A stretch of 64,000 bases of DNA from Desulfonatronum thiodismutans (GCF_000717475.1 NZ_JPIK01000013.1:334590-398589), one strand, 5' to 3'; numbered from the stretch's first letter, positions 17,732 through 26,651 are shown. The notes: generated from the sequence alone by a model not told the origin. Made by a program: numbers and translations.

Positions 17732-18428
17732 ACATAACCTTAAGCGGACTTCGGAAGGTCTCGCTGAACTGCCTTTGGTCGTCACCCTGGACGGACCGGC
17801 CGGATCGGGAAAGACAACCGTGGCCAGAATGGTCGCTGATCGGCTGGGCATCGCCTACCTGGACAGCGGGGCCATGTTTCGGGCTTTTGCTCTGGGCTTG
17901 GGAGCGCAAAGCTGGACTTGGGATGAGGACGTCCTGCGGGACCGCTTGACCGGGCTGGAATTCGCCCTGCGAGGGCGGGGCGGCCAGGCCGCGTTGCTTT
18001 TGAATGGGGAGCCGCTCGGCGAGGAAATCCGGCAAGAAGAGGTCGGGATGTGGGCCTCGAATCTGGCCAGGGTGGGCGTGGTTCGGGAAATCCTCAAGCA
18101 TGCCCAGCAGCGTCTTGGAGCCGGAACCTCCCTGGTGGCCGAAGGCCGGGACATGGGCAGCGTGGTTTTTCCCCAGGCCCGGTACAAATTTTTTCTGGAA
18201 GCCGCGCCCGAGGAGCGAGCCAGGCGGCGTTGGCTGCAACTCAAGGAAATGGGCGTTGACGAGGATCTGGACGCTCTGATCGCCAATCTGCGCCAACGCG
18301 ACGATCAGGACCGCAACCGGGCCATCGCTCCGCTCAAGCCCGCGGACAACGCCGTGATCATCGACACGGCGGGGTTGACTCCCGAGGAGGTCGTCGCCCG
18401 GATTGTTCAGGAAGCGGAGCAAGGGTGA
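17724..18428 (+). CDS. cmk: Cytidylate kinase
   Basis: A 234-residue kinase making CDP/dCDP from CMP/dCMP. The P-loop GPAGSGKTTVARMVAD, the substrate motif YLDSGAMFRAFAL, the GRDMGSVVFPQA motif and the lid ERARRRWLQ are all in place. The ATG at 17724 overlaps the hisC stop and has GGAGG 9 bases upstream. Length is normal for the family. Confidence 0.93.
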   Translation: MAEHNLKRTSEGLAELPLVVTLDGPAGSGKTTVARMVADRLGIAYLDSGAMFRAFALGLGAQSWTWDEDVLRDRLTGLEFALRGRGGQAALLLNGEPLGEEIRQEEVGMWASNLARVGVVREILKHAQQRLGAGTSLVAEGRDMGSVVFPQARYKFFLEAAPEERARRRWLQLKEMGVDEDLDALIANLRQRDDQDRNRAIAPLKPADNAVIIDTAGLTPEEVVARIVQEAEQG

Positions 18429-18479
18429 CGCGGATTATCTCCCGGCTTGAGCTGTTTCGTTGGGTGTGGACGCCGTTGT

Positions 18480-18680
18480 TCATTCCACCCCGGTTTTATC
18501 CATTCGGTGATCCATGGCCTCGCTGAGGCGCTGGGCCACATCTTCACGGCGCAGGTCGATCTTGTCCTGGACCCGGCACCGGAAGAGGAGTTTTTTGAGG
18601 TCCTTGGAGAGCTGCTCCAGTTCTTCCACGGACAGTTCGGCGCAGAGGCCGAGGACTTGGTCAATCTTGGCTTGGTTCAT
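18480..18680 (-). CDS. Small protein of unknown function downstream of mazG
   Basis: 66 residues, helical and charged (MNQAKIDQVLGLCAELSVEE ... DLKKLLFRCRVQDKIDL). The ATG at 18680 lies 20 bases inside the 3' end of mazG, suggesting translational coupling. It has two cysteines and no signal peptide. Not recognised; the amphipathic pattern and operon position make it a likely real gene. Confidence 0.6.
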   Translation of the reverse strand: MNQAKIDQVLGLCAELSVEELEQLSKDLKKLLFRCRVQDKIDLRREDVAQRLSEAMDHRMDKTGVE

Positions 18681-19458
18681 GGCGCTGTTTCACCTCGTTC
18701 CACAGGGCGTTCCAGGAATCCAGGTCCAGTCCTTCCAGGTCGATTCCCCGGGCTTCAGCCAGCCGGGAGAGTTTGGCGAAGCGGTCCAGAAATTTGCGGT
18801 TGGCCCGGTCCAAGGCTTCGTTGGCCTTGAGCCCCTGCCGTCGTCCGTATTCCACCAGGGTGAACAGGTAGTCGCCGTATTCGTCCAGGGCTTTTTCGGT
18901 TGAATCGCCGTCTTCAACCTGGGCGGCGTGCCATTCTTGCCATTCCTGATTCAGCTGTTCCCGCACGCCATCCGCATCCGTCCAGGTGAAGCCCAGCCGG
19001 GCGGCCTTGGAATTGATGCGGTAGGCCCGCAACAGGGGCGGCAGTGTCGATGGGATGCCTTCGAAGGGGCCGCGGTCGGCCTTTTCCTTCTTTTTTTCCT
19101 TTTCCCAGTTGGCCCAGAGGGCGTCCAGGTTCGCGAAGGAAGCGTCGGCGAAGACGTGGGGATGACGTCGGACCATCTTGGCCGAGGCCTGATCCAGGAC
19201 GTCTTCCAGGGTGAAGTGGCCGTCTTGTTCCATCAGCCGGGTCACGAAAAGCAGCAGGAACCAGACGTCGCCCAGTTCCTCGCGAACGTCGTCCGGCTTG
19301 TTCGAGCGGATGGCGTCCACCAGTTCATGCACTTCCTCCACCAGATAGTCGGCCAGGGTCGGCGGGGTCTGCTCCCGGTCCCAGGGGCAGCCCTCAGGGC
19401 CGAGCAGTCGTTCCAGCACGTCCCGCAGGCGTTGGAGTGCCATATGATCGTTGTTCAT
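18661..19458 (-). CDS. mazG: Nucleoside triphosphate pyrophosphohydrolase MazG
   Basis: 265 residues with two MazG domains. The first has GCPWDREQTPPTL, EEVHELVDAI and EELGDVWFLLLFV, the metal-binding EExxE/ExxD pattern; the second, after a charged linker (EKEKKKEKADRG), is YGDYLFTLVEYGRRQGLKANEAL. The enzyme hydrolyses (d)NTPs to NMP plus pyrophosphate and limits misincorporation or stress signalling. It starts next to repeat copy 2. The second domain looks less complete (DEYGDYLF where EELGD is usual), which is common in two-domain MazG proteins. Confidence 0.92.
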   Translation of the reverse strand: MNNDHMALQRLRDVLERLLGPEGCPWDREQTPPTLADYLVEEVHELVDAIRSNKPDDVREELGDVWFLLLFVTRLMEQDGHFTLEDVLDQASAKMVRRHPHVFADASFANLDALWANWEKEKKKEKADRGPFEGIPSTLPPLLRAYRINSKAARLGFTWTDADGVREQLNQEWQEWHAAQVEDGDSTEKALDEYGDYLFTLVEYGRRQGLKANEALDRANRKFLDRFAKLSRLAEARGIDLEGLDLDSWNALWNEVKQRHEPSQD

Positions 19459-19491
19459 TATCGCTGTTCTCTCTGTCTACCGGATAATTGG

Positions 19492-19642
19492 GTGCTGAAA
19501 AATTCTTTATCTATCAGGCCGTTCAAAAACCCCAAGTGCAAGGAGCAAAAAAAGCTCAAGGTCGAAGCGTATTTTTTCATACGTGAGAGTTTGAGCTTTT
19601 TGCGGCGACGCTGCAATTGGGAGTTTTTCAACGGACTGGTAA
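19492..19642 (+). repeat. Long palindromic repeat, copy 2
   Basis: About 150 bases in the same orientation as copy 1, with over 80% identity by eye (GTGCTGAAAAATTC ... GTTTTTCAACGGACTGGTAA). It sits between mazG and cvpA, both on the minus strand. The last codons and stop of cvpA lie inside its right end. Confidence 0.9.
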
Positions 19643-20191
19643 CCGTTCCTGAACGTTTTCGCGCCAAGTCTGGCGCAAGGGCTGGCTCTTCTCCTCAAAT
19701 TCCCGACGCATCTCCCTGGGCAGCAGATCCGCCAGAATGGCCGCGAAGCGATTGACCTGGGGGGCCATCCGGGAGGAGGCCAGGATATCGGCTTTTGGCG
19801 AAAGAAACGTGGTCAGAACCAGGACCAGAAGAACGCAGATCAGTCCGCCTTTCAATAGTCCAATCACGCCCCCGGCAAAGCGATCCACCCAGCCCAGCAG
19901 GACGACCTTCAAGAGATGCCGCAGGACAGCCGCGACCATCAGGACGCCAACCAAACCGGTGCAGAAGACCAGGGCGTAGCTGATCAACTGAGCAGTGCCG
20001 CGATCCGGGAGAATACTCTCCACCAGGGGCAGGAGCATGGCGTGGTATTTGTTGGCCAGGAAGAATCCGGCAATCAGGCCGGCGACGGAAGAAATTTCAC
20101 CGATAAATCCCCGGAACAGGCCGCGAATCATGGTGAATCCCAGGATGATCAGGATCAGGATGTCCAAGGTGTTCAGATCGGCTATGGGCAT
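19628..20191 (-). CDS. cvpA: CvpA-family inner-membrane protein
   Basis: A 187-residue protein with the family opening LNTLDILILIILGFTMIRGL and FRGFIGEISSVAGLI, and four membrane helices overall. CvpA proteins are linked to colicin V production and envelope homeostasis; the mechanism is not settled. The start at 20191 fits the family N-terminus better than the earlier in-frame ATG at 20272. The C-terminal ERLPVR and stop are encoded by the edge of repeat copy 2, so element insertion seems to have replaced the original 3' end. Confidence 0.85.
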   Translation of the reverse strand: MPIADLNTLDILILIILGFTMIRGLFRGFIGEISSVAGLIAGFFLANKYHAMLLPLVESILPDRGTAQLISYALVFCTGLVGVLMVAAVLRHLLKVVLLGWVDRFAGGVIGLLKGGLICVLLVLVLTTFLSPKADILASSRMAPQVNRFAAILADLLPREMRREFEEKSQPLRQTWRENVQERLPVR

Positions 20192-20594
20192 GAGGGTGTC
20201 CAGCGATAGGCGTAATGGTGAACCCGGGAAGGGCTTTCGTGATGGATACGGGACGTGAACGGCTCGTATCATCTGACGAACGACGTTTGGAATCTGCCAT
20301 GTTTCGCGGGCACGGGCAACACCGGCTCTTGTGTCGCGGTTGGGGTTCCGGATGATTCGTGAAAGGCGGAATACTCCGGTTCAGCGGTTTGGGAGAGCGG
20401 AGCGGAAGGCCTGTCTTTCGGCCCTGTGCTTGTTGACGGTTTTTTTCCGCCTTTGACCTAAAATCGAATGCCTTGGTAAAAAACACCAAGTAAACAAAAA
20501 CTGACCGGAAAGAACCTGAACGGAAGAGCAGCAACTGTAGAACAGCGTCGAGGAGCACTCACCACGGCGTGCCGGTCGAGAATCCCAGGAGATT
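20192..20594. other. Divergent intergenic region, 403 bases
   Basis: Between cvpA (minus) and the DUF294 regulator (plus). It should hold both promoters. The clearest element is CTTGGT-N7-ACCAAG at 20472-20490, about 105 bases upstream of the plus-strand gene, with an AT-rich stretch after it. No gene is supported. Confidence 0.5.
20472..20490. promoter_or_regulatory. Palindrome CTTGGT-N7-ACCAAG
   Basis: Perfect 6-bp inverted repeat with a 7-base A-rich centre in the divergent promoter region. It could be an operator for the DUF294-exonuclease-symporter genes. Seen only once here, so support is weak. Confidence 0.3.
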
Positions 20595-22535
20595 ATGGAA
20601 ATGTTCACCGTCAAGGCGCCACAAAGCCACTCGCTCAATCCCGGCGTTGTCCTGGAATTTCTGCAACGGACCCTGCCGTTCAACGAACTGAGTCCTGGTG
20701 CCCTGGAGGAACTGGCCGAAGACGCGGCGTTGGATTTTTTCCCCAAGGGGACGGTGATCCTGACGCAAGGGGTCTCGGATATCGCCCATTTGTTCCTGAT
20801 TCAAAAAGGCGGTGTGAAGCTCTATTTGCAGGATGAATCCGGAGAGGTGAGCCTGAAGGATTTTCGCGGCGAGGGCGGCGTGTTCGGGGCCTTGGGCATT
20901 ATCCGCGGCGCCAAGGCCAGCATGACCGTGGAGGCGCTGGAGGATACCTTCTGCTTCTTGTTGAACAAGCAGACCTTTTTGAACTTGGTCACAAACGATC
21001 CCCGTCTGGCGCAATACTATCTGAAATCCTTTTCCGAAAATTACATCCACAAGTCCTTTACCGAGCTGCGTCGGCAACGGCTGACGCCCAAGGGCGAGGG
21101 CTCGCTGATTCTGTTCAGCGTTCCGGTCTCGGACATGATCAAGCGCGACGTGGAGGCCGCCCCGGGTACCTATTCCGTGCAAAAAGCCGCCGAATACATG
21201 GCCCGGCACCGGATCGGCTCCCTGCTGGTGGAGGATGCCAAGGGCATCGTCCGCGGGATCATCACGGACAAGGATTTGCGGTCCAAGGTGGTGGCCAAGG
21301 GGCTGGAATACCGCACGCCGCTTCGGGAGATCATGAGTTCCCCGGTGCGGACTATCCCCGCGGACGCTGTCTGCTTCGACGCCCTGCTGGCCATGATGAC
21401 CCACCAGATTCACCATTTGGCCGTGGAGGACGGGGGCAAGATCGTCGGCGTGGTCACGAGTCACGACATCATGGTGCTCCAAGGCCAGTCTCCGTTGTAT
21501 CTGTTCCGGGAAATCATGGCTCAACGGACCTTCGAGGGCATACACGAGGTTTCCAGGCATGTTCCCCAGGTGGTTCGTCCGTTGATCGAGGAAGGCGGCA
21601 AGGCCGACAACATCACCCGGGTGATCACGGTGCTCAACGACTTGATCCTGGATCGCCTGCTGACCCTGCTCCAGGAGCAGCTCGGTCCGCCGCCCGTCCC
21701 CTTTTGTTGGATGCTCATGGGTAGCGAGGGCCGCAAGGAGCAGACCTTTCGCACGGACCAGGACAACGCCCTGGTATACGCCGATCCCCGGGACGTGCAG
21801 GAAGCAGAGCGGGCTGATGCGTACTTTACCAAGTTCGCTGAAGAGGCCATCGAACATCTGGTCAAATGCGGATTCCCCCGGTGCCTGGGGGATATCATGG
21901 CCTCCAATCCCAAGTGGCGTTTGCCGTATTCCGCGTGGCGGGCCAATTTCGATCGCTGGGTCAGCGTGCCCGAGCCTCAGGAAGTTCTGCACTCCACGAT
22001 CTTTTTCGATTTCCGGCCCGGTTACGGCGACAAGGCCCTGGCCGAAAAATTGCGGGATCACCTGACCAAGACCTTGCAAGGCAAGGAACTGTTTTTTCGG
22101 CATCTGGCCCAGGACTGCTTCACCTCCCGTCCTCCGCTCTCATTTTTTCGCAACTTCATCGTGGAACGCGACGGCGAGCACAAAAACCGGCTGGATCTCA
22201 AGGCCAGAGGCCTTGTTCCCTTCTGGGACTTCGCCAGGCTGATGGCCCTGCGCCACGGCAACCAAGAGACGAACACCCTGCGCAGGCTCAAGGCCGTGGC
22301 CGACGGCGGGCATATCCCCGAGGAGCTCTACCGCAAAGCCCGAGAGGCTTATGAATTTCTGATGCAACTCCGGCTGGTGCATCAACTGAAGTTGCTGGAG
22401 GGGGGCAAGACCCCGAACAACTTCGTCGATCCGGCGGAACTGACCGACCTGGAAAAACAAACCCTGAAAGGTGCGTTCTCGGTGATCACCAGTCTGCAGA
22501 ACTACTTGAAGTCGGCCTTCATGCTCAACGTCTAA
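20595..22535 (+). CDS. Cyclic-nucleotide-binding/CBS/DUF294 nucleotidyltransferase-like protein
   Basis: 646 residues in four parts: a cNMP-binding (Crp-like) domain (about 25-140), two CBS motifs (about 175-300), a DUF294 putative nucleotidyltransferase domain with [20 protein letters not shown], and a DUF294-type C-terminal helical domain. The GS...D-x-D pattern matches the nucleotidyltransferase metal site seen in GlnD-like enzymes, so it may modify a partner in response to cNMP or adenylates. AGGAGATT precedes the ATG. It opens a group with a DnaQ-like exonuclease, DUF4212 and an SSF symporter, an arrangement known from other Proteobacteria and thought to control symporter activity. Confidence 0.9.
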   Translation: MEMFTVKAPQSHSLNPGVVLEFLQRTLPFNELSPGALEELAEDAALDFFPKGTVILTQGVSDIAHLFLIQKGGVKLYLQDESGEVSLKDFRGEGGVFGALGIIRGAKASMTVEALEDTFCFLLNKQTFLNLVTNDPRLAQYYLKSFSENYIHKSFTELRRQRLTPKGEGSLILFSVPVSDMIKRDVEAAPGTYSVQKAAEYMARHRIGSLLVEDAKGIVRGIITDKDLRSKVVAKGLEYRTPLREIMSSPVRTIPADAVCFDALLAMMTHQIHHLAVEDGGKIVGVVTSHDIMVLQGQSPLYLFREIMAQRTFEGIHEVSRHVPQVVRPLIEEGGKADNITRVITVLNDLILDRLLTLLQEQLGPPPVPFCWMLMGSEGRKEQTFRTDQDNALVYADPRDVQEAERADAYFTKFAEEAIEHLVKCGFPRCLGDIMASNPKWRLPYSAWRANFDRWVSVPEPQEVLHSTIFFDFRPGYGDKALAEKLRDHLTKTLQGKELFFRHLAQDCFTSRPPLSFFRNFIVERDGEHKNRLDLKARGLVPFWDFARLMALRHGNQETNTLRRLKAVADGGHIPEELYRKAREAYEFLMQLRLVHQLKLLEGGKTPNNFVDPAELTDLEKQTLKGAFSVITSLQNYLKSAFMLNV

Positions 22536-22544
22536 CCTGCCGTA

Positions 22545-23294
22545 ATGCATATGCTGACCATGATTCACCCACTGCAAAGCCTCTTCTCCTGGTGGCCTTC
22601 GTTGCCCTGGAACCGCCGGGATGAACATGCCCTGCTCAAGGCCAACCGCGAGTACTTCTCCGCTTTCAGCCAGGACAAGCCCCTGACGGAGTACGAGTTC
22701 GTGGTTTTCGACACGGAATTGACCGGCTTGAACGAGCGACGGGACGAGGTCGTGTCCATCGGCGCGGTGCGTATCCGGGAAATGCGCATCGATCTGCAGA
22801 ACTGCTTTTACACCTGTATTCAACCGGATCAATACGTTCCCAAAAGCAGCACCTTGATCCACCGGATCACCCCTTGCCAGACCGAAGAGGCTCCCAAACT
22901 GGAGACCGTGCTTCCGGAGTTTGCGGAATTTTGCGGGCAAGCCTTGCTGGTTGGCCATAATATCGGACTGGATATCGGTTTCGTGAACCGAGCCTTGAAG
23001 AAGCATTTGGGCGGGGCCCTGCACAACCCCTGCCTGGATACCATGCGGCTGGCCATGCTGTACAAGGAGTCGCAGTGGGAGAACTACTACGACCGCTACA
23101 ACCTCAACGTTTCCTATACCCTGACGGACCTGAGCAAGGAATACGGCCTGCCCCTGTTCGACGAGCACAACGCCCTGCAGGACGCCATGCAGACCGCGTA
23201 TTTGTTTTTGTTCTTCGTGCACAAACTGCACGGTGGGAAGATCAAGACCCTGCGTGATCTGTTCTTGGCTGGGCGGAGTTGGCGCTGGGTGTAG
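22545..23294 (+). CDS. DnaQ-like 3'-5' exonuclease (DEDDh)
   Basis: 249 residues. After about 45 residues comes the exonuclease fold: Exo I VVFDTELTGL (D-x-E), Exo II GHNIGLDIGFVNRAL, and Exo III HNALQDA (H-x4-D), with the usual IHRIT loop. Homologous to the DNA polymerase III epsilon subunit, but as a stand-alone protein next to a DUF294 protein its role is likely regulatory RNA/DNA trimming or unknown. Three in-frame ATGs (22545, 22551, 22560) are possible; none has a strong ribosome site. Repeat copy 3 begins just after its stop. Confidence 0.87.
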   Translation: MHMLTMIHPLQSLFSWWPSLPWNRRDEHALLKANREYFSAFSQDKPLTEYEFVVFDTELTGLNERRDEVVSIGAVRIREMRIDLQNCFYTCIQPDQYVPKSSTLIHRITPCQTEEAPKLETVLPEFAEFCGQALLVGHNIGLDIGFVNRALKKHLGGALHNPCLDTMRLAMLYKESQWENYYDRYNLNVSYTLTDLSKEYGLPLFDEHNALQDAMQTAYLFLFFVHKLHGGKIKTLRDLFLAGRSWRWV

Positions 23295-23441
23295 CAGTCC
23301 GCTGAAAAACGCCCAATTGCTGCGTCGCTGCAAAAAGTTCAAACTCTCACGTATCAATAAATACGCTTCGATCTTGAACTTTTCTTGCTCCTTGCACTTG
23401 GGGTTTTTGAGCGAACTGCCAGTAAGGTCCTTTTTCAACTC
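23295..23441 (-). repeat. Long palindromic repeat, copy 3 (reverse)
   Basis: Reverse-complement copy of the element at 11450 and 19492, beginning directly after the exonuclease stop (CAGTCCGCTGAAAAACGCCC) and ending CCTTTTTCAACTCTC. The long hairpin may also stop transcription between the exonuclease gene and the symporter genes. Confidence 0.9.
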
Positions 23442-23548
23442 TCAGGTAGTCGACTATTGAAACAGTGCGGTGCCCTGCAAAGGAATGGGCAATGGGGTCC
23501 ATTTCAAGCAGTTTTTGTATAGAAAACCTGAATCCTTGGGAGGGGAGC

Positions 23549-23800
23549 ATGAAGACACGAATGGATGAGTATTGGGGGAAGAACTTGCGATTGATCGCCA
23601 TTCTTCTGGGGATTTGGGCCGTCGTAGGCTATGTGTTCGGGATACTTCTGGTGAACCCGCTGAACAATATCAGCCTGGGTGGGTTTCCGCTGGGGTTTTG
23701 GTTCGCCCAGCAGGGATCGATTTACGTCTTCGTCGTGCTGATTTTTGTCTACTGCTATCTGATGAACAAGATGGACAAGGAATACGACGTACAAGAGTAG
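23549..23800 (+). CDS. DUF4212 small membrane subunit of sodium:solute symporter
   Basis: 83 residues with two membrane helices (IAILLGIWAVVGYVFGILL and IYVFVVLIFVYCYLMNKMD). The opening EYWGKNLRL and the GFPLGFWFAQQGSIYVFV loop are typical of the DUF4212 small subunit that is always next to a large SSF-family symporter. The ATG at 23549 has GGGAGGGGAG upstream; the longer frame from 23465 lacks one. The symporter gene starts 73 bases later. Confidence 0.92.
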   Translation: MKTRMDEYWGKNLRLIAILLGIWAVVGYVFGILLVNPLNNISLGGFPLGFWFAQQGSIYVFVVLIFVYCYLMNKMDKEYDVQE

Positions 23801-23873
23801 CGGTATTCATTGGCATTCATGTCCATGATCCGGCATTAGCCGGTGCGCCATGGACGAACACGAGGAGCATCCC

Positions 23874-25649
23874 ATGTCGATCTTAGCCTGGACCTATATC
23901 ATGGTCTTCATAACATTCGGGTTGTATTTAACCATTGCCTGGCGCTGCCGCGTGCAGGACACCAAGGGGTTTTACGTTGCCGGCGGCGGGGTGCCGCCCC
24001 TGGCCAACGGCCTGGCCACGGCCGCGGACTGGATGAGCGCGGCCTCGTTCATCTCCATGGCCGGGATGATCTCCTTTCTGGGCTATACCGGAGCCGTGTA
24101 CCTGATGGGTTGGACCGGGGGCTACGTGCTTTTGGCGTTGCTTTTGGCCCCGTATCTGCGCAAATTCGGCAAGTTCACGGTGCCGGACTTCGTGGGCGAC
24201 CGCTACTACTCGAGCACGGCCCGGCTGGTGGCCCTGATCTGCGCCATCTTCGTCTCCATCACCTACGTTGTCGGCCAGATGCGCGGCGTGGGCATCGTGT
24301 TCAGCCGGTTTCTGGAAGTGGACGTGAACACCGGGGTGTTCATCGGGATGGCCATCGTGTTTTTCTACGCGGCCCTGGGCGGAATGAAGGGCATCACCTG
24401 GACCCAGGTGGCCCAGTACTGCGTCTTGATCACGGCCTTCGTGATCACCGCCGTGGCCCTTTCCATAAAGGTCACGGGCAATCCCATCCCGCAACTGGGC
24501 TTTGGCTCGACCATTGCCGAGGGACAGTATGCCGGACAGTACTTGCTTTCGGCCCTGGACCATATCGCCACGGACCTGGGGTTTCGTGAATACACCTCGG
24601 CCTTTGGTCCGGGGAACATGAACATGCTCTCGGTGATCTGCATTACCATGGCCCTGATGGTCGGCACCGCCGGACTGCCCCACGTGATCATCCGCTTCTA
24701 CACCGTGCCCAGCGTGAAGGCCGCCCGGATCAGCGCGGGCTACGCCCTGCTGTTCATCGCCATCCTGTACACCACTGCTCCGGCCGTGGCCGCCTTTGCT
24801 CGGTACAACATCATCGACAGCCTCAACGAGCAGCCGTATGCCGATGCCCCGACCTGGTTCACCAACTGGGAACAGACCGGACTGGTGGCCTGGGTGGACA
24901 AGAACGACGACGGCATAATGCAATTCCGGGGCGGGGCTCCCTTTGCCGGAATTCCGCGATTCACCGGGGAGATCGGAATCCACGGGCAGCGGCTGGTGGC
25001 CAACGACCCCACGGACAACCCCAACGAGCTGTACATTGACCGGGACATCATCGTGCTGGCCAACCCGGAAATCGCCAACCTGCCCAACTGGGTCATCGCA
25101 CTGGTGGCGGCCGGAGGTCTGGCCGCGGCCTTGTCCACGGCCTCGGGCCTGCTCATCGTCATCTCGTCCTCGGTGTCCCACGACCTCTACTACCGGATGA
25201 TCAACCGCCAGGCCACGGAAAAGCAGCGCATGCTGGTCAGCCGGATCATGATCGGCGTGGCCGTGGTCATCGCCGGGTACTTCGGCATCAATCCACCAGG
25301 ATTCGTGGCCCAGATCGTGGCCTTTGCCTTCGGTCTGGCCGCCTCGTCCTTCTTCCCGGTGATCATCATGGGCATCTTCTCCAAGCGGATGAACAAGGAA
25401 GGAGCCATTGCCGGGATGACCGCGGGCATCGGGTTCACCATGTTCTACATCATCCAGACCCGGTTCTTCGGTGTGGACCCCTGGTTCTTCGGGATCACCG
25501 CGGAAGGCATCGGGACCATCGGCATGCTCTTGAATTTCGCCGTGGCCCAGATCGTCTCCTCCATGACCAAGGCCCCACCCCAGGAGATCCAAGACCTCGT
25601 GGAGTCCATCCGCTCGCCGCGCGGCGCCGGAGCGGCCGTGGATCACTGA
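23874..25649 (+). CDS. Large-subunit sodium:solute symporter (SSF family, DUF4212-associated)
   Basis: A 591-residue SSF permease with about 13 helices. Family signatures: GFYVAGGGVPPLANGLATAA, MSAASFISMAGMISFLGY, GTAGLPHVIIRFYTVPSVKA. A periplasm-facing insert (residues about 310-390, with DKNDDGIMQF) is typical of the subfamily found with DUF4212. Likely a Na+-coupled uptake system for a short-chain carboxylate such as acetate; the exact substrate is inferred. GAGGAGCATCCC precedes the ATG at 23874, so the upstream ATG at 23850 is less likely. A perfect terminator follows. Its last 20 or so codons and terminator are repeated at 26580-26720. Confidence 0.92.
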   Translation: MSILAWTYIMVFITFGLYLTIAWRCRVQDTKGFYVAGGGVPPLANGLATAADWMSAASFISMAGMISFLGYTGAVYLMGWTGGYVLLALLLAPYLRKFGKFTVPDFVGDRYYSSTARLVALICAIFVSITYVVGQMRGVGIVFSRFLEVDVNTGVFIGMAIVFFYAALGGMKGITWTQVAQYCVLITAFVITAVALSIKVTGNPIPQLGFGSTIAEGQYAGQYLLSALDHIATDLGFREYTSAFGPGNMNMLSVICITMALMVGTAGLPHVIIRFYTVPSVKAARISAGYALLFIAILYTTAPAVAAFARYNIIDSLNEQPYADAPTWFTNWEQTGLVAWVDKNDDGIMQFRGGAPFAGIPRFTGEIGIHGQRLVANDPTDNPNELYIDRDIIVLANPEIANLPNWVIALVAAGGLAAALSTASGLLIVISSSVSHDLYYRMINRQATEKQRMLVSRIMIGVAVVIAGYFGINPPGFVAQIVAFAFGLAASSFFPVIIMGIFSKRMNKEGAIAGMTAGIGFTMFYIIQTRFFGVDPWFFGITAEGIGTIGMLLNFAVAQIVSSMTKAPPQEIQDLVESIRSPRGAGAAVDH

Positions 25650-25680
25650 TCAACGTAATTCGTCAAACTTGAAACAGCAG

Positions 25681-25722
25681 CGCCCCCTTCCCGCGATTCA
25701 AGCGGGAAGGGGGCGTTTTTTT
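25681..25722 (+). terminator. Strong terminator after SSF symporter
   Basis: Perfect 14-bp stem (CGCCCCCTTCCCGC, 7-base loop, GCGGGAAGGGGGCG) followed by seven T residues, 31 bases after the symporter stop. A diverged copy lies at 26677-26723. Confidence 0.92.
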
Positions 25723-25847
25723 GAGATCTCAGTGACACGCAATCCTTGTGTTTTTTCCCCAGCGACCTTTGCGCCCTGCTTGAGCGTTGAGCGAGATCTC
25801 GTGCGGGCGCTTCGCTGACCTTTTTTGGGTTGGGGGCATGGCCCGCG

Positions 25848-26219
25848 CTAGATCACCCTGCAATCATAGAGATGAAACTTTGGATCATCCGTCATGACGG
25901 GGATGCCGTGGACCAGGGATTGAGCGATGATCATGCGGTCAAAAGGATCACGATGATGGAACGGTAATTGACCCAGAAGCATGGCTTCCCGCCCGGCAAA
26001 GTTCAGAATTTCAACACGCATCGCGCTCGCCATTTCTATTGCGTCGAAATTAATATTTATTTTTCCTATCGAATGCTTGATCATCATCTCCGCGATGCTC
26101 ATGGCGCTCAAGAAAATTTCATTCGCACGTGATTCAAGGGCAAATTTTCGATTTTGTTTGAGTTTCTCTGGAGAGGATAACATCCACAGGAAAATATGGG
26201 TGTCCACCAGAATTTTCAC
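25848..26219 (-). CDS. vapC: VapC-type PIN-domain toxin
   Basis: 123 residues. PIN-domain acidic residues are visible: Asp in ILVDTHIFLWML, Glu in MSIAEMMIKH, and Asp in HRDPFDRMIIAQS and PVMTDDPKF. Such toxins are Mg2+-dependent ribonucleases, often cutting tRNA or rRNA. The gene overlaps the antitoxin stop by 4 bases. Base use is lower in GC than the neighbours, which fits horizontal transfer. Confidence 0.92.
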   Translation of the reverse strand: MKILVDTHIFLWMLSSPEKLKQNRKFALESRANEIFLSAMSIAEMMIKHSIGKININFDAIEMASAMRVEILNFAGREAMLLGQLPFHHRDPFDRMIIAQSLVHGIPVMTDDPKFHLYDCRVI

Positions 26220-26449
26220 AGCCGTTCTCCGTGGAACATGGCATTGATTTCCTCGTCTTCCTCAAGGAAATCGTCGGGAATATGGATTTTGCCCGCCAAC
26301 AGGCCGAGTTTGCGTTTTTCCTTTGGCTTGTGCAGTTGCAACTCAACCAGAGGCAGATTGTTTTTGGCAATGATGACCTCTTCACCGTGGTAGGCCATGT
26401 CTATCAGTTTGGAAAGGTTCGCCTTTGCTTCGGAAACATTGACAATCAT
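26216..26449 (-). CDS. vapB: Phd/YefM-type antitoxin of the VapC toxin
   Basis: 77 residues starting MIVNVSEAKANLSKLIDMAY, the DNA-binding fold of Phd/YefM antitoxins, with a charged C-terminal tail (DDFLEEDEEINAMF) that would wrap the toxin. The ATG at 26449 has GAGGAG upstream and fits the family N-terminus; a longer frame from 26485 does not. The operon is likely autoregulated through the palindrome at 26478-26513. Confidence 0.9.
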   Translation of the reverse strand: MIVNVSEAKANLSKLIDMAYHGEEVIIAKNNLPLVELQLHKPKEKRKLGLLAGKIHIPDDFLEEDEEINAMFHGERL

Positions 26450-26477
26450 GACGGACTCCTCTTCAGGCTTGAGCAAG

Positions 26478-26513
26478 TTGACCAACAGTACTCATTGAGG
26501 TCAGGTTGGTCAA
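26478..26513. promoter_or_regulatory. Probable vapBC operator
   Basis: Perfect 9-bp inverted repeat TTGACCAAC-N18-GTTGGTCAA, 29-64 bases upstream of the antitoxin ATG. The position and symmetry suit binding of an antitoxin dimer or toxin-antitoxin complex. Confidence 0.6.
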
Positions 26514-26579
26514 ATCTGCATCCCTTTTTCGTGCCCCCTTTATTTCCCCGCTTCCTTCCCATCGCTGTTTCTCCGCTTG

Positions 26580-26651
26580 CCCCAAAAGATACAAGACCTC
26601 GTGGAATCAATCCGTTCGTCGCGCGGCGCCGGAGCGGCCGTGGATCATTAG
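26580..26651 (+). pseudogene. Remnant 3' end of a second SSF symporter gene
   Basis: 24 codons including stop read PQKIQDLVESIRSSRGAGAA then VDH, against PQEIQDLVESIRSPRGAGAA then VDH at the end of the 23874-25649 symporter. Most differences are at third codon positions. The similarity continues through the intergenic bases and terminator. Nothing symporter-like is seen upstream of 26580, so it is a truncated copy. Confidence 0.8.

Noticed and set aside
23928..25646. 572-codon minus-strand frame opposite the SSF symporter
   Set aside because: His/Gly/Asp-rich shadow translation, typical of the reverse of a GC-rich membrane protein gene.
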